DNA of 64,000 nt from Spirochaetota bacterium (GCA_018262985.1 JADFDI010000007.1:92023-156022); one strand, 5' to 3'; positions 20,006-29,430 are shown, counted from the first letter of the stretch. The notes: a model not told the origin generated them from the letters alone. A program made the numbers and translations.

Positions 20006-21436
20006 ATGCCGGATGACGAGCGCGCGGTCGGAAGCGGACTCACGTTCTCCTTCGACCATCGGAAGAACGACGGGTACGCCGAGGTCTCGGTCGAGGCCGA
20101 CGGCATGCTCGCCCGCGCCGACCTCCATCCGCCCATCGGCGACGGCCTTCCCCTCGCCCCCGATTACGTCGAGAACCTGCTTGCCCGCGCCGGCATCGTG
20201 TCGGGGCTTCAGAACGAGGCGATCGCGGAAGCCTGCCTGGCGGCCAACCTGGACCGCAAGCCCTCCATCGGCCTCGTCGTCGCCCGCGGCGTCGCTCCCG
20301 AACCGTCCGTCCCGGAGCACGTCGAGCTCTCGGGCAAGGCCGCCGCGGCCGCGGAACCGGGACCGGACTCCCGGACCGAAGCGGACGAGCCGGACGAGGC
20401 CGACGCGGCCCGCGTCGATTGGCGCGAAAAAAGCCCCTTCGTCGTGGTGGCCCAAGGCGAGATCCTCGGCTCCCTGGTGAGCGAGCGCCCGGGCTCGGAC
20501 GGCGTCGACATCTTCGGCAAGGTCCTGCCCTCCTCCCGTCTGGCCCCGCAGACCTACGCGGAAGGCGAGAACGTCGAATTCGCGAACGGCGTGCTTCGCG
20601 CGAAAACGGCGGGACGGCTCGTCATCGCTGGAAACCGCGTCGCGGTCGATCCGACGCTCAGGCTGAAGACCGGCATCGGCTACCATACCGGACACGTGAA
20701 CTTCCCCGGCGACATCGACGTTTCCGGAGTGGTGCGCGACGGATTCCGGGTCCATTGCGGCGGAAAAGCCGTCTTCCGCGACACGCTCGACGCGAGCGAC
20801 GTCTCGGTCCACGGCGACCTGGAATGCCGACAGGGCCTGATCGGCCGGGAGACGGCCCTGGTCCGGGTCGGCGGCTCCGCGTCCGCCCGCTTCATCGAAT
20901 CCTGCCGCATCGCGGCACGGGGCGAAGTCAGGGTGGTTTCGGCCATCGTGTCGTCCCGCGTTTGGACGCTCGGCCGCGTCGAGGCCGGCGACCGCGGCCG
21001 CATCGTCGGCGGCGAGATCTGGGCGGCCCGCGGCGTCACCTGCGGCGTGCTCGGAAACCACGCCGGCATCCATACGGTGGTCAAGGCCGGCAGCGATTTC
21101 GCCGTCCAGCAACGCCTCGACGAAACGCGGACGCGCCTCGAAAAGCTCGCTTCGAGGACCTCGAAGCTGAAGGCGCTCGCCAGGGAACGTCCGGGCGCCA
21201 GGGTCGAAGCCGCCCTCGCGGCCTCGCAGCGCGAGGAACTCGAGCTCATCCAGCTGGTCGAAACCCTCGTCGACCGCCTCGACGTGGACGAAGGCGCGAC
21301 CGTGGAGATCCGCCAGGAAGTCAACCCCGGCGTCATCGTGGACATCTGCCGGGTAAGGCTGGAAATCCGCGAAAGGGCCGGCAAGTGCCGCTTCCGCCTC
21401 GACAAGGCCGCGGGCAGGATCCTGGTGGAACGCTAG
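20006..21436 (+). CDS. FapA-family (DUF342) protein
   Basis: A 476-residue protein with a polymer-like beta-helix core. Features of the DUF342/FapA family are GSDGVDIFGKVLPSS, DIDVSGVVRDGFRVHCGGKAV, VSVHGDLECRQGL, and GGEIWAARGVTCGVLGN, followed by a coiled-coil segment (RLDETRTRLEKLASRTSKLK) and a final beta-rich part. FapA proteins are linked to flagellar number or placement and to cell-envelope polarity in some bacteria; the exact role here is unknown. GGAGG precedes the ATG by seven bases. A GCCGATAT box at 19975-19982 looks like a sigma-28 minus-10 but has no clear minus-35. Two signalling genes follow. Confidence 0.85.
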   Translation: MPDDERAVGSGLTFSFDHRKNDGYAEVSVEADGMLARADLHPPIGDGLPLAPDYVENLLARAGIVSGLQNEAIAEACLAANLDRKPSIGLVVARGVAPEPSVPEHVELSGKAAAAAEPGPDSRTEADEPDEADAARVDWREKSPFVVVAQGEILGSLVSERPGSDGVDIFGKVLPSSRLAPQTYAEGENVEFANGVLRAKTAGRLVIAGNRVAVDPTLRLKTGIGYHTGHVNFPGDIDVSGVVRDGFRVHCGGKAVFRDTLDASDVSVHGDLECRQGLIGRETALVRVGGSASARFIESCRIAARGEVRVVSAIVSSRVWTLGRVEAGDRGRIVGGEIWAARGVTCGVLGNHAGIHTVVKAGSDFAVQQRLDETRTRLEKLASRTSKLKALARERPGARVEAALAASQREELELIQLVETLVDRLDVDEGATVEIRQEVNPGVIVDICRVRLEIRERAGKCRFRLDKAAGRILVER

Positions 21437-21561
21437 CATGCGTCCGTACCGGCGCGCTCCGCCGGCGGCCCGATGCCCCGTCCCTTCCACCGGGGCGGAC
21501 TCGCTTGCGCTCGGGTGGCCGATGCCCTAAGCTGGTTCACGGCATGGTACGGAGCGGCACG

Positions 21562-22014
21562 ATGACGAGCGACGCCAGGAAAACGCGCATTTTCCTCATC
21601 GAGGACAACGACGACCACGCCGAGCTGGTGGCGCGCAGCCTCGAAACGGCCTGGCAGCGCCTCGAGCTCGAGCGGGCCCCGGACGGCGAGAGCGCGCTCA
21701 AGCGCCTGTTCGAGCTGCGCGACCTGGCCGCGGCGGATCCCGGGGTCCTGCCCGACCTGGTGCTGCTAGATCTCCGACTGCCTAAGGTGGACGGTCTCGA
21801 GGTGCTGAGGCGGCTCAAGGAAGACGAGCTGCTCCGTCCCGTCCCCGTGGTGGTCTTGAGCTCGAGCGACGAGGACGGCGACGTCGCCCGCGCGTACGAG
21901 CGCTTCGCCAACTCCTACGTCGTGAAGCCGCTCGACTTCTCCCGTCTCGGGGAGCTGCTCGACGAGCTGGGAGCCTATTGGCTCGACGTGAACCGGAAAC
22001 CCCGGCATGCCTGA
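21562..22014 (+). CDS. Single-domain response regulator (Rcp1-like)
   Basis: A 150-residue CheY-like receiver with no output domain. The acidic pocket is IFLIEDNDDHAELV, the phospho-acceptor Asp is in PDLVLLDLRLPKVDG, the Thr/Ser switch in VVVLSSSDEDGD and the Lys in SYVVKPLDFSRL. The NDDHAELV form and the long loop with the ERAPDGESALKRLF helix match Rcp1-type regulators that pair with phytochrome-like or HisKA_2 kinases. The start was chosen at 21562 because GGAG lies eight bases upstream; ATG at 21544 is an in-frame alternative. Its 3' end overlaps the next kinase gene by eight bases, so the two probably signal together. Confidence 0.88.
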   Translation: MTSDARKTRIFLIEDNDDHAELVARSLETAWQRLELERAPDGESALKRLFELRDLAAADPGVLPDLVLLDLRLPKVDGLEVLRRLKEDELLRPVPVVVLSSSDEDGDVARAYERFANSYVVKPLDFSRLGELLDELGAYWLDVNRKPRHA

Positions 22015-23095
22015 TCCAGGGGCGGCCGTCCCCGTGCGGGTCCTCCTCGTGGAGGATGACGACGACCACGCCGAGCTCATGCGCTTCGCGTTCGACGAGG
22101 CCGGCGGTTTCGACCTGGATCGCTCGTCCGGCGTGGCGGCCGCCCGGAGGCTCATCGACGCGGGGACCTTCGCCCTGGTCGTGTCCGATTACCGGCTGCC
22201 CGACGGCGAGGGACTCTCCCTCATAGACCGGGACGGAGAAGGCGAGGTCCGCTTCCCGGTGCTGATTCTCACCAGCCAGGGCTCCGAGACGGTGGCGGCC
22301 AACGCCATCAAGCGCGGCGCCCTCGACTACCTCGTCAAGAGCCCCGAGACCTTCGCGCGGCTGCCGGAATACGCGCGCATCGCGCTGCGCGCCTGGGGGG
22401 CGGAGCGCGAGCGGACCGAAGCGCGGCGGCGCCTGGAAGCCTCGCTCGCCGAGAAGGAGGTGCTCCTCCGCGAGGTGCACCACCGGGTCAAGAACAACTT
22501 CCAGGTCGTCTCGAGCCTGCTCTCCCTGCAGGCGGCCCACCACGGGGACGGTCCGGTCCGCGAGGCCCTCGCGGTCTCGGAGCAACGCATCCGTTCGATG
22601 GCGCTGATCCACGAGAAACTCTACGACGCCGGGGACTTCACCGGCATCGACTTCGCCGAATACGCCGAGTCGATGGCGGCGCGCGCGGCCTTGGCCCACG
22701 ACGCGGGGGGGCGAGGCATCGCGGTCCGGACCCGGCTCGAGCGCGCGCGGCTCCCGCTCGACCAGGCGGTGCCCCTCGGCCTGGCGCTCAACGAGCTCCT
22801 TTCGAACGCGTTCGCCCACGCCTTCGGCCCGGGAACCGGAGGCGCCATCGAACTGGTCCTCGCCGCCGGGGACGACGCCTTCCGGCTCGAGGTGGCCGAC
22901 GACGGAGCGGGCCTGCCCCGGGGCGTCGACGGCCGGGACGCCGACACGCTCGGCTTCCAGCTCATCGAGGTCCTCACGCGGCAGGCGGGCGCCGCGTACT
23001 CGGTCGAATCCTCGCCCGGCGCCGGAACCCGCGTCGTCATCACCCTCCCGCGCTTCGGCGCCGCGAACGGGCCGCACGGCCCGCGCCAGGCGTGA
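22007..23095 (+). CDS. Receiver-histidine kinase fusion (HisKA_2 type)
   Basis: A 362-residue cytoplasmic protein. Residues 1-125 form a receiver domain (VLLVEDDDDHAEL, phospho-Asp in LVVSDYRLPDGE, Lys in DYLVKSPE). A short linker follows, then a HisKA_2/HWE-like dimerisation helix with the phospho-His in LLREVHHRVKNNFQVVSSLL, and a HATPase_c domain with NELLSNAFAHAF and VADDGAGLPRG. There are no membrane segments, so it is likely a relay or integrator acting with the preceding receiver protein. The first bases overlap the upstream gene (ATGCCTGA). Its 3' end is part of a 64-base sequence repeated downstream. Confidence 0.9.
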   Translation: MPDPGAAVPVRVLLVEDDDDHAELMRFAFDEAGGFDLDRSSGVAAARRLIDAGTFALVVSDYRLPDGEGLSLIDRDGEGEVRFPVLILTSQGSETVAANAIKRGALDYLVKSPETFARLPEYARIALRAWGAERERTEARRRLEASLAEKEVLLREVHHRVKNNFQVVSSLLSLQAAHHGDGPVREALAVSEQRIRSMALIHEKLYDAGDFTGIDFAEYAESMAARAALAHDAGGRGIAVRTRLERARLPLDQAVPLGLALNELLSNAFAHAFGPGTGGAIELVLAAGDDAFRLEVADDGAGLPRGVDGRDADTLGFQLIEVLTRQAGAAYSVESSPGAGTRVVITLPRFGAANGPHGPRQA

Positions 23096-23112
23096 AAGCG
23101 AGGCCGAGGATG
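23049..23112 (+). repeat. Direct repeat, copy 1 (overlaps the kinase 3' end)
   Basis: Sixty-four bases spanning the last codons of the kinase gene and the bases just after it recur at 23220-23283 with about five mismatches. The shared start is CGCGCTTCGGCGCCGCGAAC. Confidence 0.85.
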
Positions 23113-23219
23113 AGGCGGTCGCGCGAGCGACCACGACAATCCGTTCCCATCCGAAAGCGGCGCCAAGCGACGCAGGCGCGCGGCCGAAGGCCTCACGGTC
23201 GATCGCCGAAGCGCGCGTC

Positions 23220-23283
23220 CGCGCTTCGGCGCCGCGAACGGGCCGCACGGCCGGCGCCAGGCGTATAGGCGAGGCCAAGGATG
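23220..23283 (+). repeat. Direct repeat, copy 2
   Basis: The second copy of the 64-base repeat lies 171 bases downstream, in non-coding DNA between the kinase and guaA genes. The sequence between the copies holds no credible gene. Confidence 0.85.
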
Positions 23284-23295
23284 GCCGAGCGCAGC

Positions 23296-23324
23296 CATTG
23301 GCGAACGCGAAGCGTCCGCCAATG
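23296..23324. repeat. Hairpin with one mismatch after the direct repeat
   Basis: CATTGGCG and CGCCAATG form the outer stem, then after one A-C mismatch ACGC pairs with GCGT around a GAA loop. It abuts the stronger hairpin at the end of guaA. Confidence 0.6.
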
Positions 23325-23357
23325 TCACGAGGGCGCGCACGAGGCGCGCCCCGTGAC
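23324..23357 (-). terminator. Long hairpin just after guaA
   Basis: GTCACG pairs with CGTGAC and, after a single bulged A, GGGCGCGC with GCGCGCCC around the loop ACGAG: 14 base pairs with one bulge, starting three bases beyond the guaA stop. No U-run follows, so its role as a terminator is inferred. Confidence 0.55.
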
Positions 23358-23359
23358 TA

Positions 23360-24910
23360 CTATTCCCATTCGATGGTCGCGGGCGGCTTCGACGAGACGT
23401 CGTAGACGACGCGGCCGACCTCGGGGACGCGGTTGGTGATCAGGCTCGAGATCTCGAAGAGGTCCTTCCAGGGGAAGGCGAAGGGCTCGGCCGTCATGCC
23501 GTCGACGCTCGACACCGCGCGGATGGCCACGACGCGGCCGTAGCGGCGCTCGTCGCCCGCCACGCCCACCGTGCGCGTCGGCAGCAGCACCGCGAAGGCC
23601 TGCCAGATCTCCGAATAGAGGCCGCGGGTTTTCAGCTCGTCGACGAGGATGGCGTCCGCCTCGCGGAGCGCGTCGCAGGCTTCCTTCGTCACCTCGCCGA
23701 GCACGCGCACGCCGAGGCCGGGCCCGGGGAAGGGATGCCGGCCCACCACGTCCTCGCCGAGGCCGAGAAGGCGGCCCAAATCGCGCACCTCGTCCTTGTA
23801 GAGGCGGTCGAGGGGCTCGACGACGAGGCCGGCGGCGCGCTTCCGCTCGACGAGCGGGGTGCCGACGTTGTGGTGGCTCTTGATGACGCGGGCCTTCTTC
23901 CCGACGCCCTTGCCGCTTTCGATCAAGTCCGTGTAGAGCGTGCCCTGCGCGAGCAGCGCGTCCTCCAGGGAAAGGCGGGCCACCTCGCGCTCCTGCACGC
24001 GGATGAAGGCGTCGCCGATGGCCTTGCGCTTGGCCTCGGGCTCCTCGAGCCCGACGAGCGCGGCGAGAAATTCCGCCTCCGCGTCCACGACGTGCAAGTG
24101 CTTCGCCCCGAGCTTCCCCAGGATGCGCCGGACCGCTTCGGTCTCGCCCTTCCGCATGAGGCCCGTGTCGACGTAGAGCAGGTGGACCCGCTCCGGGTCG
24201 AGCGAGCGGAGGAGCAGGGCGCCCGCGACGGTCGAGTCGACGCCGCCCGAGATGAGGAGCAGCACCGGCTTCGTCCCCACGCGGGCACGGAGCCTTTCCC
24301 CTTCGTCCTCGAGGAAGGCCTCCATGGTCCATTCGGGCTTCGCGCCGCAGATGCCGAGCGCGAAATTCCCGATGATCTCGAGTCCCTTTTCGCAGTGGCT
24401 CACCTCGGGATGGAACTGGACGCCCCGGAACGGCAGTTCGCGGTGGCGCACGGCTGCGGGTATCCCGTTCCCCGACACGGCGAGGACCTCGAAGCCGGGA
24501 GCGCATTCGTCGACCGAGTCTCCGTGGCTCATCCAGCTGGAGAACTCCGGCCCGACTCCCCGGAAGAGCGGGTCCTCCGCGACGACGCGCACCGCCTGGC
24601 GGCCGTACTCCCGGTCGGGCAGTCGGCGCACCTTTCCCCCGAACTCGAGCGTCATGCGCTGCATGCCGTAGCACACGCCGAGCACGGGAAGCCCGAGGCG
24701 CCATACGCGCGGGTCGGGGGCCGGCGCGCCCTCCTCGTAGACCGACCAGGGCGACCCGGAGAGGATGATGCCCTTGACGCCACGGAGCCGCGCCTCGTCG
24801 AGGACCGCGTCGCCCGGGACGATGTCCGCGTAGACGCCCGCCTGGCGCGCGCGGCGCCCGATCAGCTGGGTGTACTGGCTGCCGAAGTCGAGGATCAGGA
24901 TCGAATCCAC
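23360..24910 (-). CDS. guaA: GMP synthase (glutamine-hydrolysing)
   Basis: A 516-residue enzyme that aminates XMP to GMP. The N-terminal glutamine amidotransferase has ILDFGSQYTQLIGRRARQ, the nucleophile Cys in LGVCYGMQ and the His/Glu of VQFHPEVSH. The ATP-pyrophosphatase domain has the P-loop LLISGGVDSTVAGALLLRSL. The C-terminal dimerisation domain has HPFPGPGLGVRVLGEV and ends TIEWE, the normal terminus. The start is a GTG that overlaps the purA 3' end by 16 bases; GAGGGAGAG lies a few bases upstream. It is the last gene of the purB-guaB-purA-guaA run. Confidence 0.96.
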   Translation of the reverse strand: MDSILILDFGSQYTQLIGRRARQAGVYADIVPGDAVLDEARLRGVKGIILSGSPWSVYEEGAPAPDPRVWRLGLPVLGVCYGMQRMTLEFGGKVRRLPDREYGRQAVRVVAEDPLFRGVGPEFSSWMSHGDSVDECAPGFEVLAVSGNGIPAAVRHRELPFRGVQFHPEVSHCEKGLEIIGNFALGICGAKPEWTMEAFLEDEGERLRARVGTKPVLLLISGGVDSTVAGALLLRSLDPERVHLLYVDTGLMRKGETEAVRRILGKLGAKHLHVVDAEAEFLAALVGLEEPEAKRKAIGDAFIRVQEREVARLSLEDALLAQGTLYTDLIESGKGVGKKARVIKSHHNVGTPLVERKRAAGLVVEPLDRLYKDEVRDLGRLLGLGEDVVGRHPFPGPGLGVRVLGEVTKEACDALREADAILVDELKTRGLYSEIWQAFAVLLPTRTVGVAGDERRYGRVVAIRAVSSVDGMTAEPFAFPWKDLFEISSLITNRVPEVGRVVYDVSSKPPATIEWE

Positions 24911-26124
24911 GGGCTCTCCCTCACGATGGTCTGCTGGCGGTCCGAGCCCACGGACACCATGGTGATCGGCGTCTCCGTGAACTCCTCGATGAAGGCGACG
25001 TAGTCGCGCGCGAGGCGTGGCAGCTCGTCCCAGGTCCGCGCCGCGCCGATGGGCTCCTTCCAGCCGGAGAACGACCTGAGGACGGGCTCGGCCTCCGAGA
25101 GGTCGCGCATCGAGGCCGGGAAGGTCTCGACGAGGCGGCCGCGGACGCGGTAGGCGACGCAGGCCTTGAACTCGTCGAGGCCGTCGTAGACGTCGAGGTG
25201 GGTCAGTACGAGTCCGTCGATCGAGTTGGCCGCGCACGCGTAGCGCAGCGCCACGAGGTCGAGGTAGCCGCAGCGGCGCGGGCGCCCCGTGGTGACGCCG
25301 TACTCGTTGCCGGTCTCGCGGACGAAGCGGTCGAGCTCGCCCTGGCTCTCGGCGTCGAATTCCGTGGGGAAGGGGCCGTTGCCGACCCGGGTCGAATACG
25401 CCTTGAACACGCCGAGCACCCGGTCCACGGCCCGCGGCCCGATGCCGCCCTGCGTGGCCACGCCGCCAGCGCTCGAGGTGCCGCTCGAGACGTAGGGGTA
25501 GGTTCCCGCGTCGATGTCGAGGAGCGCTCCTTGCGCCCCCTCGAAGAGGGTCCAGGAATTCCGGTGCGACCTCAAGTGGTCCACGAGGTCGACGGCCATG
25601 GGGAGGAGTTTCGGCGCCCATTCCGCGGCGAAGGCGCGGTCCCCGTCCTCGAGGGCCTCGAGGCGCTCCGGGTCCGCCAGGTCGGCCACGCGGAGGCCGT
25701 CGCGGCTCGCCTTGAGGCTGTACGCTATTCCGATGCCGCGACCCGTGGTGCCGATGGGTTTGCGGCGCGCGGCGTCGTGCGCCTTGTCGAGCTCGCGGTA
25801 GCGCGGCAACACCAGGTGGGCGCGGTCGGATATCAGTACCCGGCCCTTCCAGTCGATCCCCCGCGACTCGAGCATCGAGAGCTCCTCGAAGAGCGCGACC
25901 GGGTCGATGACCATGCCCGAGCCGAGCACCACGACCTTGTCCCCGTAGAGAATGCCCGAGGGCACCAGGTGGAGCGCGTACTTCTCCGCGCCGTGCACGA
26001 TGGTGTGTCCCGCGTTCGCCCCGCCCGAGAAGCGGACGATGAGCCCCGCCTCGCGCGCCAGGTAGTCGACTATCTTTCCCTTGCCTTCGTCGCCCCACTG
26101 GGCTCCGATCACGACGACGTTCAT
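24895..26124 (-). CDS. purA: Adenylosuccinate synthetase
   Basis: A 409-residue enzyme that joins aspartate to IMP using GTP, the first step to AMP. It starts with the signature VIGAQWGDEGKGKIVDYLA containing the GTP-binding loop and catalytic Asp, followed by FSGGANAGHTIV with the catalytic His, TTGRGIGIAYSLKASRDGLR, LFEGAQGALLDIDAGTYPYV, and PRRCGYLDLVALRYA. The length is normal to slightly short. It lies 15 bases after guaB in the same orientation and overlaps guaA, so the three are almost certainly co-transcribed and co-translated. Confidence 0.96.
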   Translation of the reverse strand: MNVVVIGAQWGDEGKGKIVDYLAREAGLIVRFSGGANAGHTIVHGAEKYALHLVPSGILYGDKVVVLGSGMVIDPVALFEELSMLESRGIDWKGRVLISDRAHLVLPRYRELDKAHDAARRKPIGTTGRGIGIAYSLKASRDGLRVADLADPERLEALEDGDRAFAAEWAPKLLPMAVDLVDHLRSHRNSWTLFEGAQGALLDIDAGTYPYVSSGTSSAGGVATQGGIGPRAVDRVLGVFKAYSTRVGNGPFPTEFDAESQGELDRFVRETGNEYGVTTGRPRRCGYLDLVALRYACAANSIDGLVLTHLDVYDGLDEFKACVAYRVRGRLVETFPASMRDLSEAEPVLRSFSGWKEPIGAARTWDELPRLARDYVAFIEEFTETPITMVSVGSDRQQTIVRESPWIRS

Positions 26125-26139
26125 GCTGCTTCCTCCCCG

Positions 26140-27591
26140 TCAGAGCGGGCGGCCGTAGTTGGGAGCCTCCTGCGTGATGGCCACGTCGTGCGCGTGGCTC
26201 TCGCGGAGGCCCGAGTTGGTGATGCGGACGAAGCGCCGGTAGCGCCTGAGCTCGTCGAGGTCGCGGCAGCCGCAGTAGCCCATCCCCTTGCGCAGCCCGG
26301 CCGCGAGCTGGTGCACGAAAGGGGCGAGCTCGCCCTTGTAGGGCACGCGCCCCTCGACGCCCTCCGGCACCGGGCTCTCGTCCTTGCCGATGCCGTAGCG
26401 GTCGCCGGAGCCGGCCTTGAGCGCGCCCATCGAGCCCATGCCGCGATACTCCTTGTACATGCGGCCCTCCCAGAGGACCTCGCGGCCGGGGCTTTCGCGG
26501 AGGCCCGCGAAGAGGTTGCCGAGCATGATCGATCCCGCGCCCGCGGCTATCGCCTTCACGAGGTCGCCGGAATACTTGACGCCGCCGTCCGCCACGACCG
26601 GTATGCCCGACCTGGCGGCCTCCTCGGCGCAGCGGAGCACCGCGGTGAACTGCGGCACGCCGACGCCCGCCACGACGCGCGTCGTGCAGATCGACCCCGG
26701 GCCGACGCCAACCTTGACCGCGTCGGCGCCCGCGTCGACGAGGCGGCGCGTCCCCTCCTTCGTGGCCACGTTGCCGCCGATCACCGCCACTTCGGGCCAG
26801 GACTTCCGGATGGCGGCCACCGCCTCGACCACGTTGCGCGAGTCGCCGTGCGCCGTGTCGAGCACCACGAAGTCGACGCGGGCCTCCTTGAGGAGCGGCA
26901 TGCGGACCGCGTAGTCCTGCGGGCTCACCGCCGCGCCCGCCACGAGGCGGCCCGAGCCGTCGAGGGCCGCGTTCGGGTACCTCTCGTGCTTTTCCATGTC
27001 CTTGACGGTGACGAGGCCCGCCAGGCGGCCCGCGGCGTCCACGATTGGCAGCTTCTCGATGCGGTGCTCGTCGAACTTCGCGCGCGCCGACTCGGGCGTC
27101 GGCTCTCCGCGAACCACCACGGGGTCGCGCGTCATGGCGTCCGAGACCAGGGCGTCGTCGTCGCGGCGGAAGCGCAGGTCGCGCGAGGTGATGATGCCGA
27201 CCACCCTGCCCTCGCCGTCCAGCACGGGCAGGCCCGACACGCCGCGCTTCGCCATGACGACGCGGACCTCGCGCAGGGTGCGGTCCGCCTCCACGGTCAC
27301 GGGGTCCTCGATGATCCAGTTGATCCAGCGCTTGACGGCGGCCACCTGGGCGGCCTGCTCCTGGGGCGAAAGGTTGCGGTGGATGACGCCGGCGCCGCCC
27401 TGCAGGGCGAGCGCGATGGCCAGGCGCTCCTCGGTGACGGTGTCCATGGCCGCGCTCACCAGCGGTATGCGCAGTTCCACGTCGCGCGCCAGGCGGGTAC
27501 GCGTGTCGCACTCGCGCGGCAGCACTTCCGACCAGCCCGGCTCGAGCAGGATGTCGTCGTACGAATAGGTTTCCTCGATCGTCCCCGGCAT
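26140..27591 (-). CDS. guaB: Inosine-5'-monophosphate dehydrogenase
   Basis: A 483-residue enzyme that oxidises IMP to XMP with NAD+. The barrel begins with [18 protein letters not shown] and [20 protein letters not shown]. Two CBS domains lie between about residues 95 and 210 ([29 protein letters not shown]). The catalytic loop is [16 protein letters not shown] with the active Cys, then [17 protein letters not shown], and a mobile flap near the C-terminus. GGGAGGGG lies directly before the ATG. IMPDH commits IMP to guanine nucleotides; guaA and the two adenylate genes surround it. Confidence 0.96.
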   Translation of the reverse strand: MPGTIEETYSYDDILLEPGWSEVLPRECDTRTRLARDVELRIPLVSAAMDTVTEERLAIALALQGGAGVIHRNLSPQEQAAQVAAVKRWINWIIEDPVTVEADRTLREVRVVMAKRGVSGLPVLDGEGRVVGIITSRDLRFRRDDDALVSDAMTRDPVVVRGEPTPESARAKFDEHRIEKLPIVDAAGRLAGLVTVKDMEKHERYPNAALDGSGRLVAGAAVSPQDYAVRMPLLKEARVDFVVLDTAHGDSRNVVEAVAAIRKSWPEVAVIGGNVATKEGTRRLVDAGADAVKVGVGPGSICTTRVVAGVGVPQFTAVLRCAEEAARSGIPVVADGGVKYSGDLVKAIAAGAGSIMLGNLFAGLRESPGREVLWEGRMYKEYRGMGSMGALKAGSGDRYGIGKDESPVPEGVEGRVPYKGELAPFVHQLAAGLRKGMGYCGCRDLDELRRYRRFVRITNSGLRESHAHDVAITQEAPNYGRPL

Positions 27592-27674
27592 GGCCCCTCC
27601 CTTCCGTCCCGTATCGACTCGAGGCCGCGCCGCGCGGCCCCGACGGGACGGCGGGCGGCCGGTTTCCCCGACCT

Positions 27675-29171
27675 TCAGTCCGTCTTCGTCCCGCTCCCGG
27701 ACGGCTCCCCGCCGCCGCCCGCCCCGACGCGCGGCTTCAGGCCCTCCAGGCCGCCCTTCCATCGCGCGGCGAGGGCGCGGTATTTCTCGCCGAGCTTCGC
27801 CGCCTTTTCCGCAGCGCGCCCGCGGTAGAGCTCCGGCCGCGCGAAGAAGGCGGCCGGATCCTCGTGGCCGAGCCGGCGCAGCTGCGCGTACACCGCGTCC
27901 CGGAGCTCCGGGTGACGCTCCAAGGCCGCGGACAGCGTGACGCCCGAGGCTTCCGCCTCGAGGGTGAGCTTCCGCACCGCCTCGTGCGCGTCGGCCACGC
28001 CCGCCTCGGCGAGCAGGATGTAGGTCGGTTCGGCCAGCACGAGCCCGGCTCCGGAGGCCAGGTTGGCCGCCATGCGCGCCCGGTCTACCTTGAGGCCCCG
28101 GAGCACCTTCAGCATGCGGTTGGCGGCCGCGCAGAGCCCCGCGACGAACTCGACCGTGAAGCGCTCGCTCGCGGAGTTCGTGAGGTCCCTCTGGTGCTCG
28201 GAGATCTGGTCCATGAAAAAGGTCATGGATCGCGGGAAGAAGGCCTTCCAGAGGCTCTTGACGTGCTCGGAGTTCCAGGGGTTGCGCTTCTGGGGCATGG
28301 TGGACGAGCCGACCTGCGTCTCGCCGAAGGACTCGCGCACCTCGTCGATCTCCTCCCGCTGCAGGTGCCGGAGGTCGTCGGCCAGGTTGGCGAGCACCCC
28401 GAAGGCCACGTCCAGCTCGAGGAGCAGGCGGAGCGCGTGCTCGCTTTCGACGAGCTGGGTGGAGTGCTCCGAGGGCTCGAGGCCGAGCCGCGAGAGGCAG
28501 GCGCGCTCGATGGCCTCGGGGTCGGCGTAGCTCATGGCGAGCGCGTTGTAGCTGCCGGTGGCGCCCGCGAGCTTCCCGCGGAGGTCCTTCGCCAGCTCCT
28601 CGATCCGGGGCAGGCACTTGCCGAGCCGGGCGGCGTACTCGGCCATCGCGAAGCCGAAGGTGATCGGCACGGCGTGGCGGCCGTGCGTGCGCCCGACCTG
28701 GGGCGTCTCCGCCTCCTCGAGGGCCAGGCGCCCGAGTTCGTCGAGCACGGCCGCGAGCAGGGGCAGGACCACCTCGAGCGCCGCGTCGCGCAGGGTCAAG
28801 GCGCGAGCCGAGTCGAGGATGTCGACGCTCGTCGCGCCGAGGTGCACGAGGGGCGACGCGTCCGCCGGCACCAGGCGCTTCAGCACGTTGACGAGGGCGC
28901 GCACGTTGTGGCGGGTCTTTTCCTCTTCCGCGGCCACCTCGGCCGGGTCGAGGGCGGCGGCGATCGCTTCCAGGCGCGCGAAAAGCTCCGGATCGGCCCG
29001 CCCCCTCGCCTCGAGGTGGGTCTCGAGCAAGGCGACCTCGACCCGCGCCTGCGCGCGGACCTGGGCCTCCTCCGAAAGGCGGTCGGCCAAAGCCTCGAAG
29101 ACGGCCTCGTTGGCTTCCCAGTACCGATGGTCGAGCGGCGAGAGGTTTCGGAAGATGTCGCGGGAGTGCAT
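27675..29171 (-). CDS. purB: Adenylosuccinate lyase
   Basis: A 498-residue member of the fumarase/aspartase superfamily. It splits adenylosuccinate to AMP and also acts earlier in purine synthesis. Typical segments are FRNLSPLDHRYWEANEAVF at the start, VHLGATSVDILDSARAL, VGRTHGRHAVPITFGFAMAE with the catalytic His, and the signature GSSTMPQKRNPWNSEHVKSL. The C-terminus extends with a Gly/Ser-rich tail. No strong Shine-Dalgarno precedes the ATG at 29171; an ATG seven bases upstream is out of frame. It is the first gene of the purine cluster. Confidence 0.94.
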   Translation of the reverse strand: MHSRDIFRNLSPLDHRYWEANEAVFEALADRLSEEAQVRAQARVEVALLETHLEARGRADPELFARLEAIAAALDPAEVAAEEEKTRHNVRALVNVLKRLVPADASPLVHLGATSVDILDSARALTLRDAALEVVLPLLAAVLDELGRLALEEAETPQVGRTHGRHAVPITFGFAMAEYAARLGKCLPRIEELAKDLRGKLAGATGSYNALAMSYADPEAIERACLSRLGLEPSEHSTQLVESEHALRLLLELDVAFGVLANLADDLRHLQREEIDEVRESFGETQVGSSTMPQKRNPWNSEHVKSLWKAFFPRSMTFFMDQISEHQRDLTNSASERFTVEFVAGLCAAANRMLKVLRGLKVDRARMAANLASGAGLVLAEPTYILLAEAGVADAHEAVRKLTLEAEASGVTLSAALERHPELRDAVYAQLRRLGHEDPAAFFARPELYRGRAAEKAAKLGEKYRALAARWKGGLEGLKPRVGAGGGGEPSGSGTKTD

Positions 29172-29324
29172 GTCCCATGATGCCGGAGACCCGCGGGGGT
29201 TGGCAAGGGGGCGGCGCCCGGCCCGGAGCCTCCATCCCTTTCGCCCTACCCCCGCCCCCCGCTCCGCGACCCGCGGTACCGCTGGACGCGCGCTTCCGGC
29301 TTCGCGATACCGCTCGGGTTCCTG

Positions 29325-29353
29325 TTTCCAAGCGGCCCCGCCGGGGCTATATT
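29325..29353 (+). promoter_or_regulatory. Candidate promoter of the flavodiiron gene
   Basis: TTTCCA (29325-29330), a 17-base spacer and TATATT (29348-29353) lie about 78 bases before the gene. The spacer contains a short GC palindrome (GGCCCCGCCGGGGC). Confidence 0.5.
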
Positions 29354-29430
29354 GGAACAGGGTCGCCGCTCGGCGGCCCGGCCGCGCGGGCCGCGGCCGC
29401 CAGACGAGCATGCCGAAACGGAGCCGATCC

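Noticed and set aside
25198..27828. A long plus-strand open frame across purA and guaB
   Set aside because: It is composed of His/Arg/Glu/Val-rich antisense sequence, with enzymes of clear identity on the other strand.
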